Of a stretch of DNA of 64,000 nucleotides, positions 8,570 to 16,929 are shown piece after piece; the stretch's first letter is position 1; the number at the start of each line of letters is the position of its first letter. The position numbers and the translations under genes were made by a program. Under the pieces are notes generated by a model. The model was not told the DNA's origin. It saw nothing but the letters and a program-made list of their open reading frames with translations, and did not search any database. The stretch comes from Actinoallomurus liliacearum (GTDB lineage Bacteria; Actinomycetota; Actinomycetes; Streptosporangiales; Streptosporangiaceae): positions 558,001 to 622,000 of the forward strand of contig NZ_BAABHJ010000040.1 in the NCBI RefSeq assembly GCF_039542035.1. The letters are read 5' to 3'.

Positions 8570-9748
8570 CTAGAACAGGTAGCTCACCCAGGACCGCCAG
8601 TTCTCGTTCGCGTCGACCATGCTGAACGGCCCGTCGCCGTTGTCGGAGGAGTACTCCCACCAGGCGTAGTCGAGGCCCTTGGACTTGTAGAGGGCGACCT
8701 TGTCCTTGATGTACTGGTCGTGGCCGGTGGCGCCGCTGCCGATGCCGAACTCCCCGATCCAGACCGGCAGGCTCTCGGCCTTGGCCATGTCGAGCTGGAC
8801 CTGCAGGTGCGAGGCGAGACCGGCCTTGTTCGCCGCGTTGTAGCCGGTGGTGCCGTCGGAGGGGTTCGGGACCATGCCCAGTCCGGTGGAGTTGGCGTAG
8901 CCGCTCGTGTAGCCGCTCGCGGAGGCCCCGTTGTAGTAGTCGTGGACCGACCAGATGAGGTTGCCGCGGTTCGTCGGCGTGAAGGACGAGAACGACGAGG
9001 TGGGCACCTTCGAGTCGCCGTAGGACGGCTCCAGCATGATGCTGGTGGTGCCGTCCTTGGCGCGGATCGCGTTGACGAGCTGGGTGTAGTCGGACAGCAG
9101 CCGCGCGGACTTGGTGGAAGAGCGGAACGGCTCGTTGACCGGGTCGTACGCCGCGATCGCCGGCTCGTCCTTGTACCGGTTGGCGATGGTCTGCAGGAAG
9201 CCCAGGCCGTTCTCGACGACGGCGTCCAGGCCCTCGACGGAGCCGTCGTCCGTGGGCGTCACCTGGGCCCAGTCCGGCACGTGCTCCTGGCCGTCGTTGG
9301 CGCCGGACATGTGGACGCAGTCGAGGATGACGTACAGGCCGGCGGCCTTCGCCCTCGTGACCGCCGTGGCGAGGGTGGAGAACGCCGTCTCGTTCCACTC
9401 CGCCTCGGTCGGCTGGAACATGTCCCAGAACAGGACCATGCGGACCGCCGTGAAGCCCTTGGCCTTGATCGAGTCGTAGGTCGACTGTCCCCAGGTGTCG
9501 GTGTCGTTCGCGTCCCAGACCGGCTGGATGTTCGGGCCGATCAGCAGGTGGGTGGTCCCGGCGGAGTCGACGAACGCGTGCGACGACGTGGCGTGCAGCC
9601 GGGTGAGCGAGGCGGCGGCCTGGGCCGTCGCGGCGGAGGTGCGCGCGGTGGCGGCCGGCTCACGGGCCGAGGTTCCGGCGAGAGCGGTGCCGCAAGTACC
9701 GGCCGTCATGAGAAGCGTGGCGAGGGCGAGCCCGACTGATCGGCGCAT
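8570..9748 (-). CDS. Secreted glycoside hydrolase family 5-like enzyme
   Basis: 392 residues from the ATG at 9748 (AAGGGAAG upstream). A Sec signal peptide occupies roughly 1-25 (RRS, hydrophobic core, ALAG). The catalytic domain carries the clan A motifs: acid/base glutamate in YDPVNEP and nucleophile glutamate in WIGEFGIG, with RMVLFWDMFQP earlier. GH5 enzymes hydrolyse beta-glucans, mannans or glycolipids; the subfamily is not clear. There is no carbohydrate-binding module. It lies only 19 nt upstream of the purB start, an odd neighbour for a purine gene. Confidence 0.85.
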   Translation of the reverse strand: MRRSVGLALATLLMTAGTCGTALAGTSAREPAATARTSAATAQAAASLTRLHATSSHAFVDSAGTTHLLIGPNIQPVWDANDTDTWGQSTYDSIKAKGFTAVRMVLFWDMFQPTEAEWNETAFSTLATAVTRAKAAGLYVILDCVHMSGANDGQEHVPDWAQVTPTDDGSVEGLDAVVENGLGFLQTIANRYKDEPAIAAYDPVNEPFRSSTKSARLLSDYTQLVNAIRAKDGTTSIMLEPSYGDSKVPTSSFSSFTPTNRGNLIWSVHDYYNGASASGYTSGYANSTGLGMVPNPSDGTTGYNAANKAGLASHLQVQLDMAKAESLPVWIGEFGIGSGATGHDQYIKDKVALYKSKGLDYAWWEYSSDNGDGPFSMVDANENWRSWVSYLF

Positions 9749-9795
9749 GGACCGTCTTCCCTTCAGGAGGACCAAGATCAACACGGGATCCTAGA

Positions 9796-10911
9796 TCAAC
9801 TTCTCCGCTCCGTCAGGAGAGCCGCGATGATGATCGAAAAGAGCGCGATGAGCTCCGCCTCGCCGGCCACCAGGGCGCCCAACGGGATCGCGGCCAGGCA
9901 CGACACCGCCGCGACGAGCCGGATGATCGGGGCGCCGATCCGCAGGGCGCGGCGGAACGCGGCGTCGCCGAGGAGGTACGCGGCGACGCCCGCGCCGAGG
10001 GCGATCGACGGTCCCGTGTGCAGGGCCTCCGTCGCGTGGCTCATCGCCTTCTTCACGCCCGCCGCCGCCGCGACGATGCCGATCATCACCGGGATGTGGG
10101 CGTAGAAGTAGCCGTTCATGATCGCGCCGGTCCGGCGCGCGTCGTCCATCCGGGTGAGCGCGTGCTCGGCCCGCATGTCGTCCTCGGCGAAGTACGTCCA
10201 CCAGAGCGCGGCGGCGAGGGCCAGCCCGAGCACCGCCGCGATCGCCGTACGGGTGTCGAGCGGCTCCTCCGACAGGCCGATCCCGATCGCCACCACCGAC
10301 TCGCCGAGCGTGATGAGGACGAGCAGACCGTGCCGCTCGACGATGTGCGCCGCTCGCAGCGGGAACCGGCCGTTCGGCCGCACGATGTACGGCGTGACGA
10401 TCGGCACGAGCACCGCCGCGATCCACAGCGCGTACGTCGCCGGACCGGACGTCAGCCCCGCGCCGATCACCAGGACGGCGGCGATCAGGTTGGCGGGCAG
10501 CACCCGCAGCATCTCGCGGTTGACCTGGATGTACAGGCCGCCGTGCACGACCACGACCACGAGGTAGCCCAGGCCCCACGCGACACCGCCGCCGTCGAAG
10601 GCGCGCGGGGTGGCCAGCGCCATGACGAGGAACCCGGCCATGCCGACCAGCAGCAGGACCCGCCGGAGCGTGGTGGTCGGCGCGACGGTGTTCGTCAGCC
10701 AGGCGTACCCGCTGTAGATCCACCACAGGACGCCGAAGAGCACGACCACCCGCAGCAGCCCCACCGGCGACAGCTCGTGGGCGAGCACTCCGGTGAGCTG
10801 CGTGATCGTGAAGACGAAGACCAGGTCGAAGAACAGCTCCAGGGTGGTGACCCGGTACGCCTCCTCCGGCGCCTCGGCCGTCACCGCCGAGGCGCCGCCG
10901 TGCGGCTCCAT
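9796..10911 (-). CDS. LtrA-family (low temperature requirement) membrane protein
   Basis: 371 residues with about ten hydrophobic helices. The N-terminal motif RVTTLELFFDLVFVF and the following WWIYSGYAWLTN are diagnostic of the LtrA family, named for a Listeria gene needed for growth in the cold; the biochemical role is unknown. The start lies 7 nt downstream of the purD stop, so it is co-transcribed with purD. The ribosome-binding site (GGGCGGATGGAG) is poorly spaced, which fits translational coupling. Confidence 0.85.
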   Translation of the reverse strand: MEPHGGASAVTAEAPEEAYRVTTLELFFDLVFVFTITQLTGVLAHELSPVGLLRVVVLFGVLWWIYSGYAWLTNTVAPTTTLRRVLLLVGMAGFLVMALATPRAFDGGGVAWGLGYLVVVVVHGGLYIQVNREMLRVLPANLIAAVLVIGAGLTSGPATYALWIAAVLVPIVTPYIVRPNGRFPLRAAHIVERHGLLVLITLGESVVAIGIGLSEEPLDTRTAIAAVLGLALAAALWWTYFAEDDMRAEHALTRMDDARRTGAIMNGYFYAHIPVMIGIVAAAAGVKKAMSHATEALHTGPSIALGAGVAAYLLGDAAFRRALRIGAPIIRLVAAVSCLAAIPLGALVAGEAELIALFSIIIAALLTERRS

Positions 10912-10918
10912 CCGCCCG

Positions 10919-12154
10919 TCAGACCTTGGCGGCGATGTCCGTGCGGTAGTGCGCGCCGCGCAGCCGGATGCGCTCCGCGGCGGTGTACGCCGCCGCGCGG
11001 GCGGCGGCCAGGTCCGGACCGGTGCCGACGACGTCGAGCACCCGCCCGCCGCCGGAGACCGGCAGCCCCTCGTGCAGCTTGGTGCCCGCGTGCAGGACGT
11101 ACGCGCCCTCCACCGCGTCGGCCTCCTCGAGCCCGGCGATGGGGTCGCCGACGGTCGGCTTGCCCGGGTAGTTCTCCGCCGCGATCACGACGGTGACCGC
11201 CGCGCCCGGCCGCCACTCCAGCGCCGGGGCGGATCCGAGCCCGCCGACCGCGCACGCCTGCAGCAGCGAGCCGAGCGGCGTCGCCAGCCGGTCCAGGACG
11301 ACCTGCGTCTCCGGGTCGCCGAACCGGGCGTTGAACTCGATCACCCGGACGCCCTTCGACGTCAGCGCCAGCCCGGCGTACAGCACGCCGGTGTAGGGCG
11401 TCTCGCGGCGCCGCAGCTCGTCCACGGTCGGCTGGATGATCGTCTGGACGACCTCGTCGACCAGGCCCGGCGGCGCCCAGGGCAGCGGGGTGTACGCCCC
11501 CATGCCGCCGGTGTTGGGGCCCTGGTCGTCGTCGTAGGCGCGCTTGAAATCCTGCGCCGGCAGCAGTGGGACGACCGTGGTGCCGTCGGTCAGCGCGAAC
11601 AGCGAGACCTCGGGTCCGTCGAGGTACTCCTCGATCACCACCCGCTCGCACTCGGCCGCGTGCCGCTCGGCGACCCCCCGGTCCTCGGTGACGACGACGC
11701 CCTTGCCGGCGGCCAGCCCGTCGTCCTTCACGACGTACGGCGGCCCGAACTCGTCGAGCGCGGCGTTGATGCCGTCGGTGCTCTCACAGACCCGGGCGGC
11801 GGCGGTCGGGACGCCGGCCGCCGACATGATCTCCTTGGCGAACGCCTTCGAGCCCTCGATCCTCGCCGCCGCGGCGTCGGGGCCGAAGCACAGCAGCCCG
11901 GCGCGGCGCAGGGCGTCGCCCACGCCCGCGACCAGCGGCGCCTCGGGGCCGATCACGACGAGCTGCACCATCAGGCGCTGCGCGAGCTCGACCACGGCGA
12001 CCGGATCGGTGGGGTCCAGGACATGGTTGTCCGCGAGCGCACCGGTGCCGGCGTTGCCGGGGGCACAGTGCAGGGCGGTGACGTCAGGGTCTTGGGCAAG
12101 GGAGCGGACCAGCGCGTGTTCGCGCCCGCCCGAGCCGAGAACGAGGACTCGCAC
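10919..12154 (-). CDS. purD: Phosphoribosylamine-glycine ligase (GAR synthetase)
   Basis: 411 residues, standard length. It joins 5-phosphoribosylamine and glycine with ATP, the second step of purine synthesis. The N-terminal MRVLVLGSGGREHAL, the ATP-grasp lysine region (PPYVVKDDGLAAGKGV) and the GGMGAYTP motif are present. The GTG at 12154 stands 6 nt after TAGGCT, so the mRNA is probably leaderless. It is first gene of the leftward run purD, LtrA-like, GH5, purB, MOSC. Confidence 0.96.
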   Translation of the reverse strand: MRVLVLGSGGREHALVRSLAQDPDVTALHCAPGNAGTGALADNHVLDPTDPVAVVELAQRLMVQLVVIGPEAPLVAGVGDALRRAGLLCFGPDAAAARIEGSKAFAKEIMSAAGVPTAAARVCESTDGINAALDEFGPPYVVKDDGLAAGKGVVVTEDRGVAERHAAECERVVIEEYLDGPEVSLFALTDGTTVVPLLPAQDFKRAYDDDQGPNTGGMGAYTPLPWAPPGLVDEVVQTIIQPTVDELRRRETPYTGVLYAGLALTSKGVRVIEFNARFGDPETQVVLDRLATPLGSLLQACAVGGLGSAPALEWRPGAAVTVVIAAENYPGKPTVGDPIAGLEEADAVEGAYVLHAGTKLHEGLPVSGGGRVLDVVGTGPDLAAARAAAYTAAERIRLRGAHYRTDIAAKV

Positions 12155-12160
12155 GTTCGA

Positions 12161-12166
12161 AGCCTA
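12161..12166 (-). promoter_or_regulatory. -10 box of purD (leaderless)
   Basis: TAGGCT, 6-nt spacer TCGAAC, then the GTG start. This TANNNT-N6/7-RTG geometry recurs at many genes of this window and implies transcription starting at or next to the start codon. No ribosome-binding site is present. Confidence 0.65.
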
Positions 12167-12305
12167 TCGAGATCCGGAGATCTTCCGGGGTGGGGATGGA
12201 AGCGACGACGGCCCGCGGACGTTGATCCCTACAGCGGTGTTTTTTCGGATGTTCCGGGAACCCTGTGAACCGGCGGCCGCCGCCGGGCGTCCTTATTACC
12301 CGGTG

Positions 12306-12509
12306 TAACCTCAGAGCTCGTGCTCTGACGCCGACGACCCGAAGGAGGTGGTCGAAATGAGTCCTGGCGATCCTTGCAGTAACGCCGAGCCTCCTCACAG
12401 TCCGACCACCTCTACTCGGCGTCCGGCCGCCTCCGGCGCGCGATCCCCGCTCTGACCTCGGGTCGACGCGCGCCGTCGCGCGTGCGGCCGGGCCAGGGAA
12501 GGATCCCCC
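12306..12509 (+). promoter_or_regulatory. Structured corA leader with possible Mg-responsive upstream ORF
   Basis: A TAACCT -10-like box (12306-12311) is followed by a perfect 7-bp hairpin TCAGAGC-TCGT-GCTCTGA (12311-12328). Next come a strong ribosome-binding site AAGGAGG and the 32-codon ORF listed separately. Bases 12345-12354 (GAGGTGGTCG, including most of the ribosome-binding site) are exactly complementary to 12403-12412 inside the ORF, giving a 10-bp stem that could hide the site. A last hairpin ACGCGCG-CCGT-CGCGCGT (12466-12483) precedes corA. A gene for a CorA-type transporter suggests a magnesium- or translation-sensing leader (inference). The layout does not match the known M-box consensus. 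Confidence 0.55.
12357..12455 (+). CDS. Putative 32-residue leader peptide of corA
   Basis: ATG with a near-perfect ribosome-binding site (GAAGGAGGTGGTC), ending 54 nt before corA. The N-terminal half is MSPGDPCSNAEPPHSP: prolines at 3, 6, 12, 13 and 16 alternating with D5 and E11. Its proline codons there are mostly CCT, rare in this genome, and GAT/AGT are also used. Proline/acid-rich N-termini in Salmonella MgtL and related leader peptides destabilise ribosomes when magnesium is low. The similarity in composition is seen; the shared mechanism is inference. Confidence 0.5.
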   Translation: MSPGDPCSNAEPPHSPTTSTRRPAASGARSPL

Positions 12510-13613
12510 ATGGCCATGACCAGGGTTCGCCCCGGACGCGCCACCCGCGTCCTGTTCAAGCCGCTCGCCCGCCCCGGCCGCATCTCGGCCGGTGAGTCGA
12601 TCAACCAGCGCTCGGCCCTCATCGACTGGGCCGCGTACGTCGACGGCAAGCGCGTCGACACCGACAGCCTCGCCGAGGCCGTCGAGCTGGTCCGCGCCCC
12701 CGACGACCTCCCCGAGGGCGCCGAGCCGCGCAACCGCTTCGTCTGGGTCGGGCTGCACGAGCCCGACGCCGCCGAGCTGGAGCGGCTGTCGGAGGTGTTC
12801 GGCCTGCACCCGCTCGCCGTCGAGGACGCCGTCCACGCCCACCAGCGGCCGAAGCTGGAGCGCTACGACGACGTGCAGTTCATCGTCATGAAGACGGTCG
12901 GCTACGTCGAGCGCGCCGGCACGGAGACCGTGCGCACCGGCGAGATCATGATCTTCTGCGGGCCCGACTTCATCGTGACCGTACGCCACGGCGAGCACGG
13001 CGCGCTCGCCCCCGTCCGGCGGCGTCTCGAGGACACCCCCGAGCGCCTGGCCCTCGGCCCCGCCGCCGTCCTGCACGCGATCATCGACCGGGTGGTCGAC
13101 GACTACATCTCCGTGGGCGACGCGGTCCAGCAGGACATCGACGAGGTCGAAGAGAACGTCTTCTCCGCCGACGCCACCAACCAGGCCGAGCGGATCTACC
13201 GGTTGAAGCGCGAGGTCATCCAGCTCAAGCGGGCCGTCGGCCCCCTGTCCGGTCCGCTGCGCAACCTCGCGGCCCGCCGGTTCGTCCCGGCCGAGATCCG
13301 CGAGTACTTCCGCGACGTGGACGACCACCTCGCCCGCGTGCGCGAGCAGGTCGAGTCCTGCGACGAGCTGCTCACCCCGATCCTCCAGGCGCACCTGACC
13401 CAGGTGACCGTCACCGACAACCACGACATGCGGAAGATCTCCGCGTGGGCGGCGATCCTCGCGATGCCGACGGCGATCACCGGGGTGTACGGCATGAACT
13501 TCAAGTACATGCCGGAGCTGCACTGGAAGTACGGCTACCTGCTGGCCGTCGGCGTCATCGCGACGGCCTGTTTCGTCCTCTACCGCGGCTTCCGCCGCAA
13601 CGGCTGGCTCTGA
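12510..13613 (+). CDS. corA: CorA-family magnesium/cobalt transporter
   Basis: 367 residues. A long cytoplasmic alpha/beta funnel is followed by two C-terminal membrane helices, with the signature Y-GMN at 327-330 and a basic C-terminus (RRNGWL), all typical of CorA channels for Mg2+ (or Co2+/Ni2+). The ATG at 12510 has GGGAAGGA upstream. It stands alone, downstream of the structured leader, and is divergent from purD. Confidence 0.93.
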   Translation: MAMTRVRPGRATRVLFKPLARPGRISAGESINQRSALIDWAAYVDGKRVDTDSLAEAVELVRAPDDLPEGAEPRNRFVWVGLHEPDAAELERLSEVFGLHPLAVEDAVHAHQRPKLERYDDVQFIVMKTVGYVERAGTETVRTGEIMIFCGPDFIVTVRHGEHGALAPVRRRLEDTPERLALGPAAVLHAIIDRVVDDYISVGDAVQQDIDEVEENVFSADATNQAERIYRLKREVIQLKRAVGPLSGPLRNLAARRFVPAEIREYFRDVDDHLARVREQVESCDELLTPILQAHLTQVTVTDNHDMRKISAWAAILAMPTAITGVYGMNFKYMPELHWKYGYLLAVGVIATACFVLYRGFRRNGWL

Positions 13614-13637
13614 GCGCCGCCTGACTGCGAGCCCGGC

Positions 13638-14462
13638 TCAGCGGCCGAGCACCGTCCGGAGGCGGTCGGGGTAGTCGGTGACGATCGCGTCCACGCCGAA
13701 CGCGATGTGCCGTCGCATCTCCGCCGGCTCGTTGACCGTCCAGGGGACGACGCGCAGGTCCCGCGCGTGCGCCGTCGCGACCAGTTCCGGGACGACCATG
13801 ACCCGCTTGGGGGAGATCATGGTCGCCCCGGCGTCGGCCGCGGCGGCGATCAGGCCGCCCGCCGGATCCCGCCCGGCCATCCACGACGCGTCGAGCGTGT
13901 CCGGCTCGACCAGCGCGACGCGGTCCCCGCCGGGCAGCAGTTCCCGTGCCACGCCCAGCACCCGCCAGTCGAACGCCAGCAGCCGCGACCGCTCCGCCAG
14001 GCCGTACGACTCCAGCACCTTCACGGCCGCGACCGTGATCGTCTCGATGTCCGGCCAGGACGGATCCGTCTTGATCTCCACGGCCAGCCGTACGTCGTGC
14101 GGGGCGACCAGCTCACAGAGCTCCGCCAGCGTCGGCACCTCCGCGCCGGGGATCGGCGTCTGCGTGGCCGCGAACCGCTTGTTCTGGATGCCCGCGTCGA
14201 GCGTCTTGATCTGCGCGAGCGTGAGCTCCCGGATCGGCCGGCCGACGTACGGGAACAGCGGGTCGCGCGGCCGGCACGGCCCCCGGTCCCGTACCGTCCC
14301 GGCGTTCAGCGCCTGGTCGTGATGGAGCACCGGGACGCCGTCCGCGGTGAGCGCGACGTCCAGCTCCAGCACGTCGACGCCCAGCTCGAGCGTTCTCGCG
14401 AACCCCGGGATGGTGTTCTCCGGCCACAGTCCCCGCGCCCCGCGGTGTCCTTGGATCTCCAC
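13638..14462 (-). CDS. Glycerophosphodiester phosphodiesterase
   Basis: 274 residues, a cytoplasmic UgpQ-type GDPD since there is no signal peptide. The motif QGHRGARGLWPENT gives the catalytic HR and PENT residues, and ELDVALTADGVPVLHHD supplies the metal-binding ExD and second histidine. It splits glycerophosphodiesters into sn-glycerol 3-phosphate and an alcohol, in phospholipid turnover. The GTG start lies 7 nt after TACGCT, so it is probably leaderless. It is convergent with corA. Confidence 0.92.
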   Translation of the reverse strand: MEIQGHRGARGLWPENTIPGFARTLELGVDVLELDVALTADGVPVLHHDQALNAGTVRDRGPCRPRDPLFPYVGRPIRELTLAQIKTLDAGIQNKRFAATQTPIPGAEVPTLAELCELVAPHDVRLAVEIKTDPSWPDIETITVAAVKVLESYGLAERSRLLAFDWRVLGVARELLPGGDRVALVEPDTLDASWMAGRDPAGGLIAAAADAGATMISPKRVMVVPELVATAHARDLRVVPWTVNEPAEMRRHIAFGVDAIVTDYPDRLRTVLGR

Positions 14463-14469
14463 CCGCCCC

Positions 14470-14475
14470 AGCGTA
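14470..14475 (-). promoter_or_regulatory. -10 box of the GDPD gene (leaderless)
   Basis: TACGCT followed by a 7-nt spacer and the GTG start at 14462; no ribosome-binding site. Confidence 0.6.
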
Positions 14476-14528
14476 CGGGCCCGATTCGCCGCCTTCGCGG
14501 CGTACCGGAGGGCGGCGGAGCCGGCTGG

Positions 14529-14900
14529 TCATGGGGCCGTGTACTGCTCCCGCGCGTCGAGCAGCTCGTCCCAGTGCTCCGCCGCCCACGCGCAGGCGGC
14601 CTCCAGCGGCCCCAGCATGCTGCGCCCCAGCGGCGTCAGCGCGTACTCCACCCCCGGTTTCGGGTCGGCGTGCACCGTGCGGGAGACGAGCCCGTCTCGC
14701 TCCAGACGGCGTAGCGACTGGGTGAGCACTTTCGGGGTGACGCGGTGCAGGGGCACGCGGAGCTCGGAGAATCGTCGGGGGCCGTCTTCCAGGCAGCGAA
14801 TGACCAGACCCGCCCACTTGTCGCCGAAGCGGAACGGCGACAGCGAGGACGGGCACAGTTCGTCGAACATGTCAGGAGGCAGCGGGTGCCGGTGCGTCAT
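14529..14900 (-). CDS. HxlR-family winged-helix regulator
   Basis: 123 residues. The HxlR pattern is clear: FGDKWAGLVIRCLEDGPRRFSEL, then VTPKVLTQSLRRLERDGLVSR as recognition helix and wing, then a C-terminal dimerisation helix. The ATG has AGGAGACACC upstream. It is divergent from a NAD(P)-binding oxidoreductase gene 105 bp away. HxlR proteins commonly respond to quinones, aldehydes or redox stress and control the neighbouring oxidoreductase, so the pair is probably one regulatory unit. The effector is unknown. Confidence 0.88.
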   Translation of the reverse strand: MTHRHPLPPDMFDELCPSSLSPFRFGDKWAGLVIRCLEDGPRRFSELRVPLHRVTPKVLTQSLRRLERDGLVSRTVHADPKPGVEYALTPLGRSMLGPLEAACAWAAEHWDELLDAREQYTAP

Positions 14901-14935
14901 GGTGTCTCCTGTCGGCCGGGCCGGTGGCCGTCCTC

Positions 14936-14968
14936 GGTATCCAGGAGGTAACCGGCCTTGTGGATACC
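14936..14968. promoter_or_regulatory. Inverted repeat GGTATCCA-N17-TGGATACC, candidate HxlR operator
   Basis: Exact 8-bp arms (14936-14943 and 14961-14968) in the 105-bp divergent region between the HxlR gene and the oxidoreductase gene. A centre-to-centre spacing of 25 bp suits two half-turn-related half-sites. Confidence 0.5.
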
Positions 14969-15005
14969 TTCCGGGAGCATCGAGTCAACGGGAGGTATTC
15001 CGACG

Positions 15006-15644
15006 ATGAGCAGGTTCGTGATTTTCGGGGCCGGTGGCCGGGCCGGCCGGCAGGCCGTCGCCGAAGCGCGTCAGCGTGGACACCAGGTCACCGCGGTGGT
15101 CCGTGACCCGTCCCGCTACGGCGGCCTGGCGGACGATGGCGTACGGATCGCCGCCGGGGACGTCACCGACGTGGCGGACGTCGCCACCCTCGCGGCCGGG
15201 CACGACGCCGCGATCAACGCGGCCGCGGTGTACGGCGCGGGCACCGACCCCGACGCCTTCTTCGCCGGTGCCGCACACGCCCTGGTCAAGGGCTTGCGGC
15301 AGGCCGGAGTGGACAGGCTCGTCGCGGTCGGGCTGTCGGTGTTGCTGCCCGGCCCCGATGGGGTCCGGCAGTTGGACGCGCCCGGTTTCCCCGCCGAGTT
15401 CCGGCCCTTCTGCCTGGCCCACGCCGCCGGTCTGGAGGTGTTTCGTGGCGAAGGCGGCACGCTGGACTGGGTGTACGTCAGCCCGGCCGGCGACTTCGAC
15501 CATGAGGGGGAGCGCACCGGCCATTACGAGATCCGCGAACACGGTGACACCGCGGCGCGCATCTCCTACGCGGACTTCGCCCTCGTCCTGCTCGACGAGG
15601 CCGAGACCCCACGGCACCACCGCAGCCACCTTGCCGTGACCTGA
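15006..15644 (+). CDS. NAD(P)-binding NmrA/SDR-like oxidoreductase
   Basis: 212 residues from the ATG at 15006 with GGGAGG upstream. The Rossmann motif FGAGGRAGRQAVAEARQRGH is at 6-25, then VVRDPSRY and GDVTD, as in NmrA-like atypical SDRs (quinone or flavin reductases and redox sensors). The YVSPAGDF segment near 156 is typical of the family. It is divergent from an HxlR gene that probably controls it. Confidence 0.85.
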   Translation: MSRFVIFGAGGRAGRQAVAEARQRGHQVTAVVRDPSRYGGLADDGVRIAAGDVTDVADVATLAAGHDAAINAAAVYGAGTDPDAFFAGAAHALVKGLRQAGVDRLVAVGLSVLLPGPDGVRQLDAPGFPAEFRPFCLAHAAGLEVFRGEGGTLDWVYVSPAGDFDHEGERTGHYEIREHGDTAARISYADFALVLLDEAETPRHHRSHLAVT

Positions 15645-15732
15645 CGACCTGGCCCCGCTCCGTTGGGATCCCGGGCTCACGCTGCCGGACGGGGCGGGGC
15701 ATTTGTTCCGCTATGCGGGCCTGATTCCTGAG

Positions 15733-16929
15733 TCACGGGGTGGCGAGGGCCTCGGTGGGGGAGAGCCGGGCGGCGCGGATGGCGGGGTACAGGCCGGCGA
15801 TCCCGCCGATGACCAACGTGGCGCCGATTCCGCCGGCCATCGCCCACGCCGGGACGACCGTCGGCCAGCCCTGCGTCACCGCGAACACCGCCGTGACGAG
15901 GATGCCCAGCGTCACGCCGCCCACGCCGCCGAGCGCCGCCAGCAGCTGGGACTCGGTGAGGAACTGCAGCCTGACCTGACCGCGCGTCGCGCCCAGGGAG
16001 CGCCGCAGGCCGATCTCGGCGCGGCGTTCCAGCACCGAGATCACCATGGTGTTCGCGACCCCGACCCCGCCGACCAGGAGCGCCACCGCGCCCAGGCCGA
16101 GGAGGAGCCCGGTGAACGCCTTGTCGCTGGCGTTCTGCGCGGCCAGCGCGTCGGACGGGCGGCTGACCTCGACCGCGGTCGGCGACTCGGGGTTGGCGGT
16201 GGCGGCGAGCAGGTCCCGTACGCGCTGCACCGCGTCCTCCTTCGCCCGCGTGTAGACGGTGGTGGGGTGGCCGTCGAAGCCGAGCCGCGCGACCGCCACG
16301 TCCCAGCCGACCAGCGCGGCCGAGTCCAGCTCCGGTGCGAGCTCCGCCCGGTTCAGGATGCCGACGACGGTGAACCACTGCGAGCCGAGCCAGACCTGGA
16401 CGCCCGGTTGGGCGACGCCGAGCGCGTCCGCCGCGTCCGAGCCGAGCACGACGGCCGGGTACCGGCCCGTGGCCGCGTTGAGCCAGGTCCCGGCGGCCAC
16501 GTTCAGACCGGCCGTACGGGGCAGGTCGAGGCGGCTCGCGAGGACGGCGATGCCGCCGGTCTCCCCCGCGCTGATGTGATCGTTGCGGTAGACGTTCGTG
16601 TCGGAGACCTTGCCGGTGGCGGACGCGGACAGGACGTCGGTCATCCGGCCGATCATCGCGACCGACTCCTTGGGAAGCTCGGCGTCGGAACCGAAGAAGT
16701 CCTTGCCGGGGGCCACGGTGAGCATGTTCGTGCCCAGCCGCTCCAGCGTGGCCTGGAGCTGCGCCCGGCTGGAGGTCGAGATCCCGACCACGCCGACCAT
16801 CGCCGCGATGCCGATCGCGATCCCCAGAGCGGACAGGAACACCCGCAGCGGGCGGGCGCGCAGCCCCGCCGCGCCGACCCGGACCGCGTCCCGGAGGCTC
16901 AGCCGCGCCGGCTCATCGCCACTCATCAT
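15733..16929 (-). CDS. MacB/FtsX-type ABC transporter permease
   Basis: 398 residues. An N-terminal membrane helix (VFLSALGIAIGIAAMVGVVGI) precedes a long extracytoplasmic MacB core domain. Three further helices near the C-terminus and the FtsX signature ERRAEIGLRRSLGATRGQV follow. It starts at ATG 16929, overlapping the ATPase stop by ATGA, so it is translated with it. With the fusion-like protein upstream it would form a tripartite-like export or mechanotransmission complex at the cytoplasmic membrane. Confidence 0.92.
   Translation of the reverse strand: MMSGDEPARLSLRDAVRVGAAGLRARPLRVFLSALGIAIGIAAMVGVVGISTSSRAQLQATLERLGTNMLTVAPGKDFFGSDAELPKESVAMIGRMTDVLSASATGKVSDTNVYRNDHISAGETGGIAVLASRLDLPRTAGLNVAAGTWLNAATGRYPAVVLGSDAADALGVAQPGVQVWLGSQWFTVVGILNRAELAPELDSAALVGWDVAVARLGFDGHPTTVYTRAKEDAVQRVRDLLAATANPESPTAVEVSRPSDALAAQNASDKAFTGLLLGLGAVALLVGGVGVANTMVISVLERRAEIGLRRSLGATRGQVRLQFLTESQLLAALGGVGGVTLGILVTAVFAVTQGWPTVVPAWAMAGGIGATLVIGGIAGLYPAIRAARLSPTEALATP

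Noticed and set aside
12306..12509. M-box (ykoK) magnesium riboswitch upstream of corA
   Set aside because: The conserved GTTAGGTGAGGCTCCT-type core of M-boxes is absent; the region is better explained by a translated short ORF and simple hairpins.
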